Origin: Candidatus Aenigmatarchaeota archaeon | Lineage (GTDB): Archaea > Aenigmatarchaeota > Aenigmatarchaeia > GW2011-AR5 | Assembly: GCA_016202875.1 (NCBI GenBank) | Contig: JACQNX010000054.1 | Location: 1 to 47,749, forward strand | Length of the DNA stretch: 47,749 bases | Direction of reading: 5' to 3' | Part shown: positions 1 through 9,173 of the stretch, in pieces | Numbering within the stretch: the first letter of the stretch is position 1 | How the letters are laid out: every line of letters begins with the position of its first letter | The notes under the pieces: generated by a model | What the model was told of the DNA's origin: nothing | The model's database searches: none | What the model saw: the letters and a program-made list of their open reading frames with translations, nothing else | Translations under genes and position numbers: made by a program

Positions 1-455
1 TCAGAAGAAAGATGCTGCAAGAGATCGGGGTTTTTGATAGTGCTTACTTCTATGGTAATGAGGATACGGACATCGGGTGGAGGGCGAATATTGCCGGCTG
101 GAAAGTAATATTCAATCCCAATGCAGTTGCATACCATGAAGAGAATGCCACAATTAAAAATATGGCATGGTACACCACATTTCATGGCACTAAAAACAGA
201 ATAAGGTCATTAATGAAAAACTATTCCAGTACAAATGTGATCAAATATCTCTCACTTCACCTGCTTATGGTGCTGGGTAAGACAGTAATCAGCAACAACA
301 AATCAGCACGGTTAAATGCGATTGCCTGGAATGCTGTGCATATTTTATCAACACTCCAAGAGCGCCAGCATGTTCAGAAAACAAGGAAGATAGACGATAA
401 AGAAATAATGGCGTACGTCTTTTCGCGACGGCTTCCAAAAAGAGCAAAATCATAG
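1..455 (+). CDS. GT2 glycosyltransferase, C-terminal part (5' end outside window)
   Basis: The reading frame is open to the left edge (Arg-Arg-Lys precede the first Met), so this is the 3' part of a longer gene. The segment IGVFDSAYFYGNEDTDIGWR is the typical GT2 acceptor/catalytic region, in which the ED of the NEDTDIGWR stretch is the usual base motif and is followed by the Gly-Trp-Lys-Val and AxAYHE segment. Such enzymes transfer a sugar from a nucleotide donor to a growing glycan at the inner face of the membrane. The last 80 residues are helical and basic. It begins a run of surface-glycan genes. The donor and acceptor cannot be told from sequence. A 126-base gap to the next gene holds a CTTAAG box at 549-554. 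Confidence 0.8.
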   Translation, partial: RRKMLQEIGVFDSAYFYGNEDTDIGWRANIAGWKVIFNPNAVAYHEENATIKNMAWYTTFHGTKNRIRSLMKNYSSTNVIKYLSLHLLMVLGKTVISNNKSARLNAIAWNAVHILSTLQERQHVQKTRKIDDKEIMAYVFSRRLPKRAKS

Positions 456-581
456 TTCAGTTTTTGCACCAAAAGATATTGTTAGTGATAATGCTTTTAT
501 AGTAACATACAATTAAGTATTTAGCAACTGATACCACGATACCGTAAACTTAAGGGCTAGATACAGCTAACTGGTGAAAAT

Positions 582-2006
582 ATGGCGAATATACTCATCT
601 GCGACTTACCGTGGAAAGGCAAGAAATATGCTGGCAGAACAGGCATGCGCTGGGCGCATACATCAAACAAAGAGCCTGTTGTAAGCTTCAGGCCTTTTCC
701 ATTTTACCTTGCTACCACTGCGGCTGTGCTGGAGAATGGCGGGCACAGGGTAATGATTTTGGATGCGCTTGCCGAGCGGCTGGACGACGAGACATTCTTC
801 AAGAGGGCTGTTGACTTCCAACCAGATTTTATTCTTGCAGAGGTTCACACACCTTCATACAATAATGACAGATTTTATTTTGCAGAGCTGAAGAAGGCCA
901 CAGGCGCTAAGAATATTTTCGTAGGGCCACATCCAACAGCTATGCCAGAGCAGGTGATTAAGGAAAACCCAGGAGTAGCGGATTTTGTTGTTATCTCGGA
1001 ATACGATTTTCTGGCACTGGATATAGCAGAAGGGCGTGTGGGAGAAGGGATTGTGAAGCAGCATGAGGTTACAGACATAAACAAAATACCATGGCCTGCA
1101 CGTCACCTATTCAAGATGAATTTGTACAATGAGGTGTTCTGCCGAGAGTATCCAAATATACAGCTCATGGGCTCGCGCGGGTGCCCTTTCATGTGCACTT
1201 ACTGCAATGTCTTTACCATGAATAACTTCACGCGCAAGCAAAGAACGAGAGAGCCTAAAGACATATGGGATGAGGCAGAATTTGTCGTAGCCAAGCACAA
1301 ACCCAAGGAACTTTACTTTGATGACGATATAATAAATGCCACACCAAAATGGTTTGATGCATTCCTTCAAGAGAAGATTGACAGAGGCATTGATATTCCT
1401 TTCACATGCATGGGACATGTAAATATCAGCGAACAACTGCTGGAAAAAATGAAACAGGCAAACTGCGTTGGCTGGAAATTGGGCATCGAATCTACTGATG
1501 ACAATGTACTCAGGACGCTCAGGAAAGGAACAAACCACGCTATACAGATGAGGACACTAGGCAAGTGCAAGGAACTTGGGATAAAATGCCACCTGAATTT
1601 CTGCATAGGACTGCCCGGGGACACGGAAGAAACAGTCAAGAAGACGCTAGAGTTTGCAGAATCGTGGGGCGATCATTATCAGGTAAGCATTGCCGCGCCG
1701 CTGCCCGGAACAGAACTTTTTGAAGCTGCCTTGAAGAACAGTTGGATACAGGAAATAAACTGGGATGAGTTTGATGGTATGGAGGATGCTATTATACAGT
1801 ATCCGCATCTTCCTATTGACACACTCAAGAAACTTGCCATGCGAGGTCAGAGCAACACTTACAAGAAAACCCTGCTCACAGGGGAATGGAAGAAATATGT
1901 AAAAATGATTTACAATGAAAGAGGCGTGACTGGAGTGGCAAAGCTCGTTTTCATCCGCGGCCCTGGTATAACAAAAGAAATACTATTTTCTCGCAGCGCT
2001 GATTAA
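582..2006 (+). CDS. B12-binding domain radical SAM enzyme
   Basis: This 474-residue protein has an N-terminal cobalamin-binding-like Rossmann domain (about residues 1-150, with the GPHPTAMPEQV loop) followed by a radical SAM domain. The [4Fe-4S] motif is C-P-F-M-C-T-Y-C just after residue 200, and later there is the GIES and GLPGDTEET pattern of the SAM-binding barrel. Family members perform radical methylations or rearrangements; the substrate here is unknown. No DxHxxG motif is visible, so cobalamin would bind base-off without a lower His ligand, as in other family members. The start ATG is preceded by GGTGA at 572-576, and a CTTAAG box at 549-554 would give a short leader. Its place between glycan genes suggests lipid or sugar modification. 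Confidence 0.85.
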   Translation: MANILICDLPWKGKKYAGRTGMRWAHTSNKEPVVSFRPFPFYLATTAAVLENGGHRVMILDALAERLDDETFFKRAVDFQPDFILAEVHTPSYNNDRFYFAELKKATGAKNIFVGPHPTAMPEQVIKENPGVADFVVISEYDFLALDIAEGRVGEGIVKQHEVTDINKIPWPARHLFKMNLYNEVFCREYPNIQLMGSRGCPFMCTYCNVFTMNNFTRKQRTREPKDIWDEAEFVVAKHKPKELYFDDDIINATPKWFDAFLQEKIDRGIDIPFTCMGHVNISEQLLEKMKQANCVGWKLGIESTDDNVLRTLRKGTNHAIQMRTLGKCKELGIKCHLNFCIGLPGDTEETVKKTLEFAESWGDHYQVSIAAPLPGTELFEAALKNSWIQEINWDEFDGMEDAIIQYPHLPIDTLKKLAMRGQSNTYKKTLLTGEWKKYVKMIYNERGVTGVAKLVFIRGPGITKEILFSRSAD

Positions 2007-2034
2007 GTAAAGGCTAAATGTTGGGGATAGTGTT

Positions 2035-3069
2035 ATGTACTATGACATCAGGATGAGATATGCCAAGAAGCAAGAAAAGACACAAATTAAAAAAATAGAG
2101 GAAGACATTGGAATAAGAATAAACGAGATCACAAACCTTATCAGAAACAGATTCAGTGATTATGTGCTCTCTTTTGGCCTGACAGGACCTATGGCGCATG
2201 GAGAAGCTACTATATTTTTCCATGGTGACAAGACAGGCAGCGATGTGGATCTTGCGATTGTGACAAAATACCGTTCGCTGAGAAAACAAAAAGCGTTGGA
2301 AAGAGAAATCAGGAAAGCATTTGGCGGTACGGGACTGGAAACCGGGCCTCTATTTTTTGCGCCGACTATATTTGAGAGGCCTGATTTGCTTTTTTCAGAA
2401 TATGCTCGTGCAGGGCAAGTTCTCTTTGGTGAGCACGTCAAGTGCAATAAAGATATAGCTGTATGGGAAGCTGCAAAGATACTAACATCGCGATGTGGTG
2501 CATTTTTTGAGAATATTTCGTTTAGCGATGGGATAATGCTTTCTCAGAAATTTCCTTATGCATGGTCAAAGTCTGTCATGGCTGTTGCGGAGGCTATGCT
2601 TGTGCTGGAAAACAGATACGCATTTTCCATTCAGGAGCGCACTAGGAAGATAAAGAATTCTAAATACGCGAGGCACATGCCAGGATTTCTAAACCTCTAT
2701 CAAAAAGCATACATATGCAGGTACACAGGAAAGCTGCCAAAACAAAGAGGCCTCATCGCGGATACGGCCAGTTTCATCTCTTTTGCTTTTAATGAAACAG
2801 CAAAGATACTGACTGAAAAGAGTGGGAAAGACCTTGCAGACCTTGGCGCACCATTTCCTAGCATAATTTCTACACGCTTCTTCTATTTCATAAACATGCT
2901 GAAGAACCGGCATATCGGAATTCCATTATCCGAACCTTTGGTCAAGGAATTTGCAGAGATGGGAAAGATGTTTGAACAACTCAAAGCAGGCGAGATGCCA
3001 TCTGAAAAAGCAAGGCAACAGAGTGTAGAATTGTGGAAACATGCAGAACGATTCTGGTTACCATACTAA
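2035..3069 (+). CDS. Nucleotidyltransferase-fold protein
   Basis: This 344-residue protein has a Pol-beta-type nucleotidyltransferase signature near residues 50-80: SFGLTGPMAHGEAT, then GSDVDLAIV, whose two Asp residues would bind metal. A third acidic residue may lie in the ETGPLFFAPTIFE stretch. The remaining 220 residues are helical and resemble the C-terminal helical part of archaeal minimal or aminoglycoside-type nucleotidyltransferases. It follows the radical SAM gene by 28 bases and may be co-transcribed with it. It ends 12 bases from the convergent phosphodiesterase gene. The substrate is unknown: it could modify a small molecule, an RNA or a protein. Confidence 0.65.
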   Translation: MYYDIRMRYAKKQEKTQIKKIEEDIGIRINEITNLIRNRFSDYVLSFGLTGPMAHGEATIFFHGDKTGSDVDLAIVTKYRSLRKQKALEREIRKAFGGTGLETGPLFFAPTIFERPDLLFSEYARAGQVLFGEHVKCNKDIAVWEAAKILTSRCGAFFENISFSDGIMLSQKFPYAWSKSVMAVAEAMLVLENRYAFSIQERTRKIKNSKYARHMPGFLNLYQKAYICRYTGKLPKQRGLIADTASFISFAFNETAKILTEKSGKDLADLGAPFPSIISTRFFYFINMLKNRHIGIPLSEPLVKEFAEMGKMFEQLKAGEMPSEKARQQSVELWKHAERFWLPY

Positions 3070-3081
3070 TTGCTACCTGGT

Positions 3082-4233
3082 TTATAAACCTGCAGCCTTT
3101 TTAATAAACTTGAACAACTCAATAATCTTTATTTCTTTCTTGTGCACAAGAAGGTTCGTTACAAAAACTCCTTTAGAATCTGGGAAAGCAGGATCAAAGC
3201 CGTGCCAGCCTTTCAGGCCGCCTTTTATCGGTGCAAAGTAATCTGGGAAGATGCGTGTTTCAGGATCTGCGAGAAATATCAGTTCGCCATAGCGTGTCTT
3301 GTCGGGAAAATCAATCCTATACCTTTTAAGCAATTTGCTGTCAAGAAATGTTATTCCCTTTACACTTGCCAGTGTTGATATGATTGCCTGTTTTGCCTCT
3401 TCTGTGGCAGGCCAGAAGCGTGCCATAGTAGAGTCGTAGAATGCGATATAGTCTCTGCCGTTTTTTAATTTCGTTACTGATAAAATTTTCTGGATGTTAA
3501 TAAAATTCTTCACCTCGCACATGCCATGGTCAGAAAACAGCATGAAATGTATTTTGCTGTGCAAGCGCCTTGCATTTTCAAGAAGCTCCTTTATCTTGTT
3601 GTCAGCTTTTTGGAGATAATTCATCACCTGCACAGAATAAGGGCCATGTATATGACCCAGCTCATCAGAGCGGTAGAGATAGTAAAAGTCTATATCGCTG
3701 TCTGTGAGCGTCATATCTTCTAACGTCCTGTACTCACCAAAATAGCCTTCAGAATCTGATTGCTTTGAATACGTGATGCCTTTTTTATCCAGCAATTCGA
3801 ATAGCGTACCTTTTGGCTCTGGAAGATTGTTGGAGAAATAGGGCGCTACATCTATGGGAATTGCAGGTGGCAGTGGCACGACTCTATTTTTGATAAATTT
3901 TGGTGTAAGCATTTTCCCTCCAGGAAGCAAGAAGTAGGGTGCCTTCATCATTGCCAATACATTCTTTCTGATGAAGTGTGTCGGAAAACATTTCAATAAC
4001 CTCGTCCATGTGAAGGGCGAATGCTCAGGATCATAATAAAATGTTGTGAACATACCATGCTCATCCTGGTACTTCCCGCTCCAGATGCTGGGATGGATGC
4101 CGATGCTATAGCCTAGCATAGAAACGATGCTGGCATAACAATGCTTTTTGGCAAAGGCAGTGATAAATGGCATGCCAGCTTTCATCTGTCTCGGATTTAC
4201 ACCATCTATCAAGATTGCAATGGTTTTTGTCAT
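3082..4233 (-). CDS. Alkaline phosphatase superfamily (type I phosphodiesterase-like) protein
   Basis: This 383-residue protein opens with AILIDGVNPRQMKAGMPFI, the metal-binding start of the nucleotide pyrophosphatase/phosphodiesterase fold. The nucleophile would lie in SIGIHPSIWSG, and FSDHGM about two thirds in supplies the Asp-His metal ligands, with a further His in KGWHGFDPAF. There is no signal peptide, so it probably acts in the cytosol, perhaps on a phospho-sugar or phospho-lipid intermediate of the glycan locus. A TTAAAA box centred about 24.5 nt upstream of the ATG predicts a leaderless transcript. The Ser in place of Thr as nucleophile is inferred only from alignment by eye. Confidence 0.75.
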   Translation of the reverse strand: MTKTIAILIDGVNPRQMKAGMPFITAFAKKHCYASIVSMLGYSIGIHPSIWSGKYQDEHGMFTTFYYDPEHSPFTWTRLLKCFPTHFIRKNVLAMMKAPYFLLPGGKMLTPKFIKNRVVPLPPAIPIDVAPYFSNNLPEPKGTLFELLDKKGITYSKQSDSEGYFGEYRTLEDMTLTDSDIDFYYLYRSDELGHIHGPYSVQVMNYLQKADNKIKELLENARRLHSKIHFMLFSDHGMCEVKNFINIQKILSVTKLKNGRDYIAFYDSTMARFWPATEEAKQAIISTLASVKGITFLDSKLLKRYRIDFPDKTRYGELIFLADPETRIFPDYFAPIKGGLKGWHGFDPAFPDSKGVFVTNLLVHKKEIKIIELFKFIKKAAGL

Positions 4234-4284
4234 GCTTATATGCTAAACGATAATTTTTAATAACACTCTAAGGATAGAGGAGCA

Positions 4285-4923
4285 TCACTTATGGCCAGCG
4301 CTTTTCTTTGCAACTATCAGTAGAAATGGCATGCCTGCTATGCGAATTCTGCGCCTGAGAGTTGTGTATGGCAGCTCTTTCAAGTACTTTTCTATTCGGG
4401 TACCTGTATAGCCCACTTTTTCAAATATAACAAGACTACCATTGTCTACTAGCATTTTATCTATATTTTTTGCCACCTGGCTTACATAATTTTCCGGAAT
4501 GTAAGGCAGAATGCCAACGCATAAGATGAGATCATATTTCCCTCTGCAATAATTGATGACATCGTGATGCAGGAACCTGACTTTTTTGTTGTTTTGCATG
4601 GCCACATTTAATGCTGTTGCAGAAATATCAATTGCTGTTACAGACGGGATTGTGACTGCGAGCTTGGCTGTGATAAAACCATAACCACAACCAAGGTCCA
4701 GCGCAGATCTGTACTGTTTGTGAGGGATATTCTTGACAATATCCTGTGCGATCTGTTTATGGTATTCAAGAGAGCCAAAACCCTTCCTCTTTTTATACGT
4801 ATGCTCAAATCTCTTTTTTCTCAGGAAGGAAAATCTGTTCAGACCATGCCTATACAACCTGCTCGCAAACATGTAGAGTTTACTCATACAAACAACTCTG
4901 TGCAGAAACAATAAGAACTTCAC
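4285..4923 (-). CDS. Class I SAM-dependent methyltransferase
   Basis: This 212-residue protein has a Rossmann methyltransferase core: ALDLGCGYGFITAKLA is motif I (SAM binding), VTAIDISATAL is motif II, and YDLILCVGILPYI is motif IV. The start codon is GTG, overlapping the TGA of the upstream gene as GTGA; an ATG 12 codons further in is an alternative start. The substrate cannot be read. The neighbours suggest methylation of a glycan or lipid intermediate. It is the last gene of the minus-strand run from 9018 down to 4285. Confidence 0.8.
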   Translation of the reverse strand: MKFLLFLHRVVCMSKLYMFASRLYRHGLNRFSFLRKKRFEHTYKKRKGFGSLEYHKQIAQDIVKNIPHKQYRSALDLGCGYGFITAKLAVTIPSVTAIDISATALNVAMQNNKKVRFLHHDVINYCRGKYDLILCVGILPYIPENYVSQVAKNIDKMLVDNGSLVIFEKVGYTGTRIEKYLKELPYTTLRRRIRIAGMPFLLIVAKKSAGHK

Positions 4924-5330
4924 TTAGGGGCATCTTCTTTCTTTTCAAGCCACAAGACTTCTGGGAATTCGCCAGACACTGTACCATCTTGCACATACTT
5001 GACTCCGGTCTTCATACAGATCCATGCACGTGCCAGCTCTTTGCCAAGATAAGCTGCATGGTCCATGCGCGAGAGAAGGCCCTCTGCTATAATTAGTTGG
5101 CAAATCTTCTGCGGGCTTTTCCCCTTTACTAATATTTTTATGTTGTTGACATCATCGTATTCACAGACGCCTACTTCCACCTCTTGCGTCTCTTCATTAA
5201 CACGGATCAGAAAATAGCCTACAGGATCTGCTATCCATTCATATGTCTTATCATCTGCAGTAATTACTTTTGCATTATTCCACTGGATTGCATTCCATAT
5301 ATATTTCTTCACATCTTCTTTCATCGCCAT
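4920..5330 (-). CDS. DUF4346-like protein
   Basis: This protein of about 136 residues has the pattern that I associate with the DUF4346 domain: W-IADPVGYFLIRV, then VCEYDD, and HAAYLGKELARAWICMKTG followed by KYVQDG. DUF4346 is known as a domain attached to some archaeal methyltransferase subunit or thymidylate-synthase-like proteins, and its function is undefined. Here it stands alone. The start is chosen at ATG 5330; ATG 5324 and an upstream TTG are alternatives. It is translationally coupled to the methyltransferase downstream and lies 12 bases after a cobalamin radical SAM gene, so it may be a partner of one of them. Confidence 0.6.
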   Translation of the reverse strand: MAMKEDVKKYIWNAIQWNNAKVITADDKTYEWIADPVGYFLIRVNEETQEVEVGVCEYDDVNNIKILVKGKSPQKICQLIIAEGLLSRMDHAAYLGKELARAWICMKTGVKYVQDGTVSGEFPEVLWLEKKEDAPK

Positions 5331-5342
5331 CAATTCCAAAAC

Positions 5343-6596
5343 TCAATAATATGTCATACCTTCTTTTATGGCCTCACGGCCTTTTTTGCAAAATTCCAAA
5401 ATCTCTTCGGCAGTGAGGTTATTATGCTTGATAAGAATCTGGTTTGCACCACCTTTGCCTACTTGGTAGTAATTTTCCCAGCTACTGCCTTCAGGCTTTA
5501 TGATTTCTATGCCAAAGTTCTGTGGATTTTCCCAGAGCGGTGTTGCAGGAAACGGCGTGAGGGGATAAAAGTCGCAATACTCTATTTTTAGAGACTTTGC
5601 AAATTCTATTGTCTGCTGCGCTGTTTCCTTTGTCTCACCGGGCAGGCCTATGATAAAGAAGCCTTTTATCTTTATGTCAAGCTCATGGCACCAGTTCACT
5701 GTTTGCCGTGTTCTTTCTAGGCTGGCACCTTTGCGAATATTTCTGAGGATCTGTTCATTGCCCGACTCAAAGCCGAAACTCAGGACGTCACAGCCTGCTG
5801 ATTTCATCGTTTTGAGCAACTCATAGTCTACAAGATCCACGCGCGTTGTGGCGCGCCATTTTATGGGCGGGAGGCGCTCTTTCATCAACCTGCAGATTTC
5901 ATAGACGCGCTGCTTGTTGAATGTGAATATGTCATCAACAAAGTAAAACGCACGGATGTTGTATTTGTTTACAAGTAGTTCTAGTTCTTGGACGACGTTT
6001 TCAGGACTTCTCGGGCGCCATTTTTTAATTTTAGCCGAGCCGCAAAACACGCACCCATAAACACAACCACGGCTTGATGATACAGTAATAGCTTTCTCGC
6101 CTCCAATAAGCATGGAGTATCTTTCAAGCCTTATTCCTTCGTAATCAGGGAATGGCAATTCATCAAGGTTTTCCACTGGCGGCGAAACTATTATTTTGAT
6201 GTTTGACTTTTCCTCAATAATTTTTTTCAAGCCGTTTTCCCCATCACCAACGACAATATAGTCAAATGCTTCAAGAGTGGGTTTTTCATTGGGTACATCT
6301 GTGACATGATTTCCACCAGCTACAAGCAGTCCTGTAAAGCCGGATGCACGAATCTCTTTTGCCAAGGCTATGCAGCTGTTATAATTTGGTGTTGAAACAG
6401 ATATGCAGATAATATCAGGCGTCTCGTGCTTTATCGCCTCCATTAATTGTTCCCTGGTTTCATGATTCAAATCAAACAGTGCTGTTTCATGCCATATGCT
6501 TTTGAGATAAGAAGACAGACAGGCGATGCCTAAAGGCGGACGGTCCCCAGGGTGTTCGAGGAACCAGTCATGCGGACTTACAAGGAATATTTTCAT
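5343..6596 (-). CDS. B12-binding domain radical SAM enzyme
   Basis: This 417-residue protein has the same two-domain layout as the enzyme at 582-2006: a cobalamin-binding-like domain (residues about 1-135, with GGNHVTDVPNE) and a radical SAM barrel with SSRGCVYGCVFCGS, the Cx3Cx2C cluster motif. VDDIFTFN, FGFESGNEQIL and IIGLPGETKET follow in the usual order. It is more similar to the HpnJ/Elp3-like B12 subgroup than to SPASM enzymes. GTGAT lies 4 bases before the ATG as a ribosome-binding signal, and the gap to the upstream methyltransferase gene is 4 bases. The substrate is unknown. Confidence 0.85.
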   Translation of the reverse strand: MKIFLVSPHDWFLEHPGDRPPLGIACLSSYLKSIWHETALFDLNHETREQLMEAIKHETPDIICISVSTPNYNSCIALAKEIRASGFTGLLVAGGNHVTDVPNEKPTLEAFDYIVVGDGENGLKKIIEEKSNIKIIVSPPVENLDELPFPDYEGIRLERYSMLIGGEKAITVSSSRGCVYGCVFCGSAKIKKWRPRSPENVVQELELLVNKYNIRAFYFVDDIFTFNKQRVYEICRLMKERLPPIKWRATTRVDLVDYELLKTMKSAGCDVLSFGFESGNEQILRNIRKGASLERTRQTVNWCHELDIKIKGFFIIGLPGETKETAQQTIEFAKSLKIEYCDFYPLTPFPATPLWENPQNFGIEIIKPEGSSWENYYQVGKGGANQILIKHNNLTAEEILEFCKKGREAIKEGMTYY

Positions 6597-6600
6597 ACGA

Positions 6601-7296
6601 TCACTTTTTTGCTTTTATTATAAATATCATGGCAAATCTGTTGGGTACTCTATTGGCAAGTCGCAGTTTCAAACCAAAAGGAAGAAGGTGCAGACCATAT
6701 GCCACTGTATGTATAAAGAATTTTTTCATGCTTTTAAGCTTAACCATATCTTCGAGTGTTTCTTTTTCAATGAAGCCTGGCGTGTACTTAATTTCTTTTA
6801 CCTGTAAACCTGCATCATGTAAAGCCTGCAGCGCATCACTGAGACACCATCTTTTTTTATGATGTATCCCATCTGCTGGCAGATTTGGCACGCCAAGAAC
6901 CAGCGTGCCGCCCGGTTTTAGACACTTTCTTATCTGCCTCAACATATTTACAGGTTTTTCTATATGTTCGATTGTCTCAAAACAAATAATAGTATCAAAT
7001 GAATTTTCTGGCACAGGGTATTTGCCTTGCACATCTGCCTGAACTGTTTTGAATCCGCGCCTGTGCGCTTCCTTTAATCCTGATTTTGATATATCCAACA
7101 CAGTTGCCTTTTTAACATCCAACCATTCAAGGAACTGTCCATTACCTCCGCCTACATCAAGCACCTTAAGACCTTCAACGGGCTTGATAAATTCCTTTAT
7201 GTGATTATAGCGCAAATCGTAGTAATCCATGCCGCGCTGTATATGCTCCTCTTCCCAATAATGTTCATAGTATTTTTCATAATCAAAGTTTTCCAT
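6601..7296 (-). CDS. Class I SAM-dependent methyltransferase
   Basis: This 231-residue protein has motif I in LKVLDVGGGNGQFLEWL, an acidic residue in ATVLDISKSGL, then PENSFDTIICFETIEHIEKP and KCLKPGGTLVLGVPN, the standard class I core. The C-terminal 70 residues contain a hydrophobic segment (FIHTVAYGLHLLPFG) that could touch a membrane, as in methyltransferases acting on lipid-linked glycans or quinone-like lipids. The start ATG overlaps the deacetylase gene by 14 bases, which indicates translational coupling. Substrate unknown. Confidence 0.8.
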   Translation of the reverse strand: MENFDYEKYYEHYWEEEHIQRGMDYYDLRYNHIKEFIKPVEGLKVLDVGGGNGQFLEWLDVKKATVLDISKSGLKEAHRRGFKTVQADVQGKYPVPENSFDTIICFETIEHIEKPVNMLRQIRKCLKPGGTLVLGVPNLPADGIHHKKRWCLSDALQALHDAGLQVKEIKYTPGFIEKETLEDMVKLKSMKKFFIHTVAYGLHLLPFGLKLRLANRVPNRFAMIFIIKAKK

Positions 7297-8005
7297 TCTT
7301 CAACACCACAAAAGCTTCTCTCAGAGTGATGAACTCTACTTCCATTTCCACTAATTTTTCTATCAAATCTTTAAATTCCTGAAACTTTTTGTACTGATAA
7401 TATGTATGAAAACCCAGCACAAATATGCCATTTTTGGATTCAACGCTTTTGATGATGTAGTTTTTGATTATAGCGTAATCTTCCTCATTTACATCCATCT
7501 GCCATTGCTTTGGGAGGCGCAGCCATGGTATTTCGTAAAGTGTCCCAAGGTCTAGGAGCTTTTTTACCGGATAAAATGTACCTACAGACGAGTCGATGGA
7601 AAAGCCCGCATTTTTTACATTTTCTACTGATTGCTCATCTCTTGATGTCCATGGAAAGCGCCATGACACGACATTCCCATCGTATTTGCTGAGCTCTTTA
7701 TAGCATTCCTTTGCACTCTGGTAACTGCCCTCTCTTTCTTCTCTTGAGTGAGACAGGCTATGACCTGCTATTTCATGAGCCATATTTACAAGCTGCTTGA
7801 TAATTTCTGGTTTTGTCTGGTCAAGGGTGAGGAAAAACGTTGCCGGGATGTGCCTTGATTTGAGATACTCTGCTATTTCTATATTTTTTGCGTCAATATA
7901 GTCATCAAAAGTCAGAACCACTATTTTTCTTTTTGCACGGCCTGAAGACACATAACCAAGATACTCAACTACTCTTTTGAAAAAAAAGTAAGCCCTGACA
8001 TACAC
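7283..8005 (-). CDS. Polysaccharide deacetylase family protein
   Basis: This carbohydrate esterase family 4-like protein (NodB homology) has the motif VVLTFDDYID, whose two Asp act as base and metal ligand. HSLSHSREE supplies the metal His pair (HxxxH), and WRFPW corresponds to motif 3. LGFHTYYQY near the end is the likely motif 5 His. Such enzymes remove N-acetyl groups from polysaccharides or lipid-linked sugars. The N-terminus has no clear signal peptide. Several GTG codons are possible; 8005 is chosen because GGTGA lies 5 bases before it, while 8020 has no such signal. The gene overlaps or abuts its neighbours on both sides in a minus-strand operon. Confidence 0.8.
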   Translation of the reverse strand: MYVRAYFFFKRVVEYLGYVSSGRAKRKIVVLTFDDYIDAKNIEIAEYLKSRHIPATFFLTLDQTKPEIIKQLVNMAHEIAGHSLSHSREEREGSYQSAKECYKELSKYDGNVVSWRFPWTSRDEQSVENVKNAGFSIDSSVGTFYPVKKLLDLGTLYEIPWLRLPKQWQMDVNEEDYAIIKNYIIKSVESKNGIFVLGFHTYYQYKKFQEFKDLIEKLVEMEVEFITLREAFVVLKNGKL

Positions 8006-8010
8006 AAGGC

Positions 8011-9018
8011 TCACCACCACGCAACCTGCGCGGCCCTGTAGAGCTTACTGCAGCCGCGGCAAAGCGCAACTTTGTCTCCCATCTTCTGCCGGTGCAAATC
8101 CCTTATTTTAGAATACAGCTCGCCATCCCAGATATCAGCCAGGCTCTGAGTGCCGGCGTCGCCAAGAATGACTTTGCCGTCGAAATCAACACAGCACAGC
8201 GCTACCTTTCCGCTGCTCAGCACGATCATTTCATTCCACAAACGCCTGCACGGATAAACGATCTTTGACCTCTCCACCTCAAGCCCGCCTTCGTGGCCCT
8301 CTCCCTCCCTGTTGTCAACGATCCCGAAGTCGTAGCCGTCCACTACACCATTCCAGAGCTTCTTGAACAAATCCAGTTCGTGGTAGTTCTCTTTCTGGAT
8401 TGTGCAATTGACTTCAATTGCCGGCTCGCTCATCCCGCGCCTGTTCCTCTCTTCAACAAGGCGCCTTATATTCGCCGTCACCATGTCAAATTTGCCGCCT
8501 ATCCTTATTTTTTCATACGTTTCTTTGGTGCCGCCGTCGAAGCTGAATATGATTTTATGCGGCGGATTCTCGAGCAGCTTGCTTATCTTTCCCTCATTAA
8601 GGACTGTGCCATTGGAGTAAAACATGACGTACATCCCCCTGCCCCTTACGAATGCAATGCGCTCGAACAGATGGGGGTCCAAAAACGGCTCGCTATAGAA
8701 AGAAAGAATCAGGGATTTCACGCCCATCGCTTCCGCGTCCAGCGTGATTTTTTTGAACAGTTCCATGGGCATGGTGGCCTTCGCGCGCGTCATATCCTTA
8801 TAGGGGCACATGATGCATTTCAGGTTGCAGAGATTGAATGTTTCAATGGAGATGGCCTGCGGGAGCTGGACATCACTTAAAACAGAATTAACCCTTTTTG
8901 TGTAGATTTTGTCATAAGCGATGTAAAAAGGGTACCTATTAATGAGGGCAAAAATTATCTTTTTCAGGCTGTAGTGGTCGTTCACGAACTGGCGGACAGA
9001 ATGATAGAGTTTTTGCAT
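8011..9018 (-). CDS. Radical SAM/SPASM domain protein
   Basis: This protein of about 335 residues has TFNLCNLKCIMCPYKDMT, the Cx3Cx2C radical SAM motif, near residue 65. It ends with an SPASM-type auxiliary cluster region: CRRLWNEMIVLSSG, then ALCCVDFDG, and a final CRGC. SPASM enzymes modify peptides or small metabolites, and related proteins in glycan loci act on sugars. ATG 9018 is preferred; a TTG at 9054 in the same frame would add 12 residues and has no better support. Its codons look more GC-rich than those of its neighbours. It appears to start the minus-strand run ending at 4285. A TTTATA box on the minus strand around 9087-9092 is a possible promoter. Confidence 0.82.
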   Translation of the reverse strand: MQKLYHSVRQFVNDHYSLKKIIFALINRYPFYIAYDKIYTKRVNSVLSDVQLPQAISIETFNLCNLKCIMCPYKDMTRAKATMPMELFKKITLDAEAMGVKSLILSFYSEPFLDPHLFERIAFVRGRGMYVMFYSNGTVLNEGKISKLLENPPHKIIFSFDGGTKETYEKIRIGGKFDMVTANIRRLVEERNRRGMSEPAIEVNCTIQKENYHELDLFKKLWNGVVDGYDFGIVDNREGEGHEGGLEVERSKIVYPCRRLWNEMIVLSSGKVALCCVDFDGKVILGDAGTQSLADIWDGELYSKIRDLHRQKMGDKVALCRGCSKLYRAAQVAWW

Positions 9019-9145
9019 AAAACCACAGCCGACTTCGCAATTACCACTAAGCAAAACAGCTTAAAAACCAATGTCTTCCGGCGCGCTATAAAGACTTTTT
9101 GGGGCGAACAGTGAACTGAGTTTCCAAGCGCGCGATTTCAATGTT

Positions 9146-9151
9146 TTTAAG
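9146..9151 (+). promoter_or_regulatory. TATA box for the GT2 gene at 9174
   Basis: TTTAAG is centred 25.5 nt before the A of the ATG at 9174, the same distance as at several other predicted leaderless genes in this window. Confidence 0.6.
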
Positions 9152-9173
9152 TTTTGCATCCAGCATTGTTTAG

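Noticed and set aside
1107..1538. Minus-strand open frame opposite the radical SAM gene
   Set aside because: It is the complement of conserved coding sequence with no independent support.
8293..8880. 195-codon plus-strand frame opposite the SPASM gene
   Set aside because: It is a shadow of the GC-rich coding strand; the opposite frame carries CNLKCIMC and SPASM motifs.
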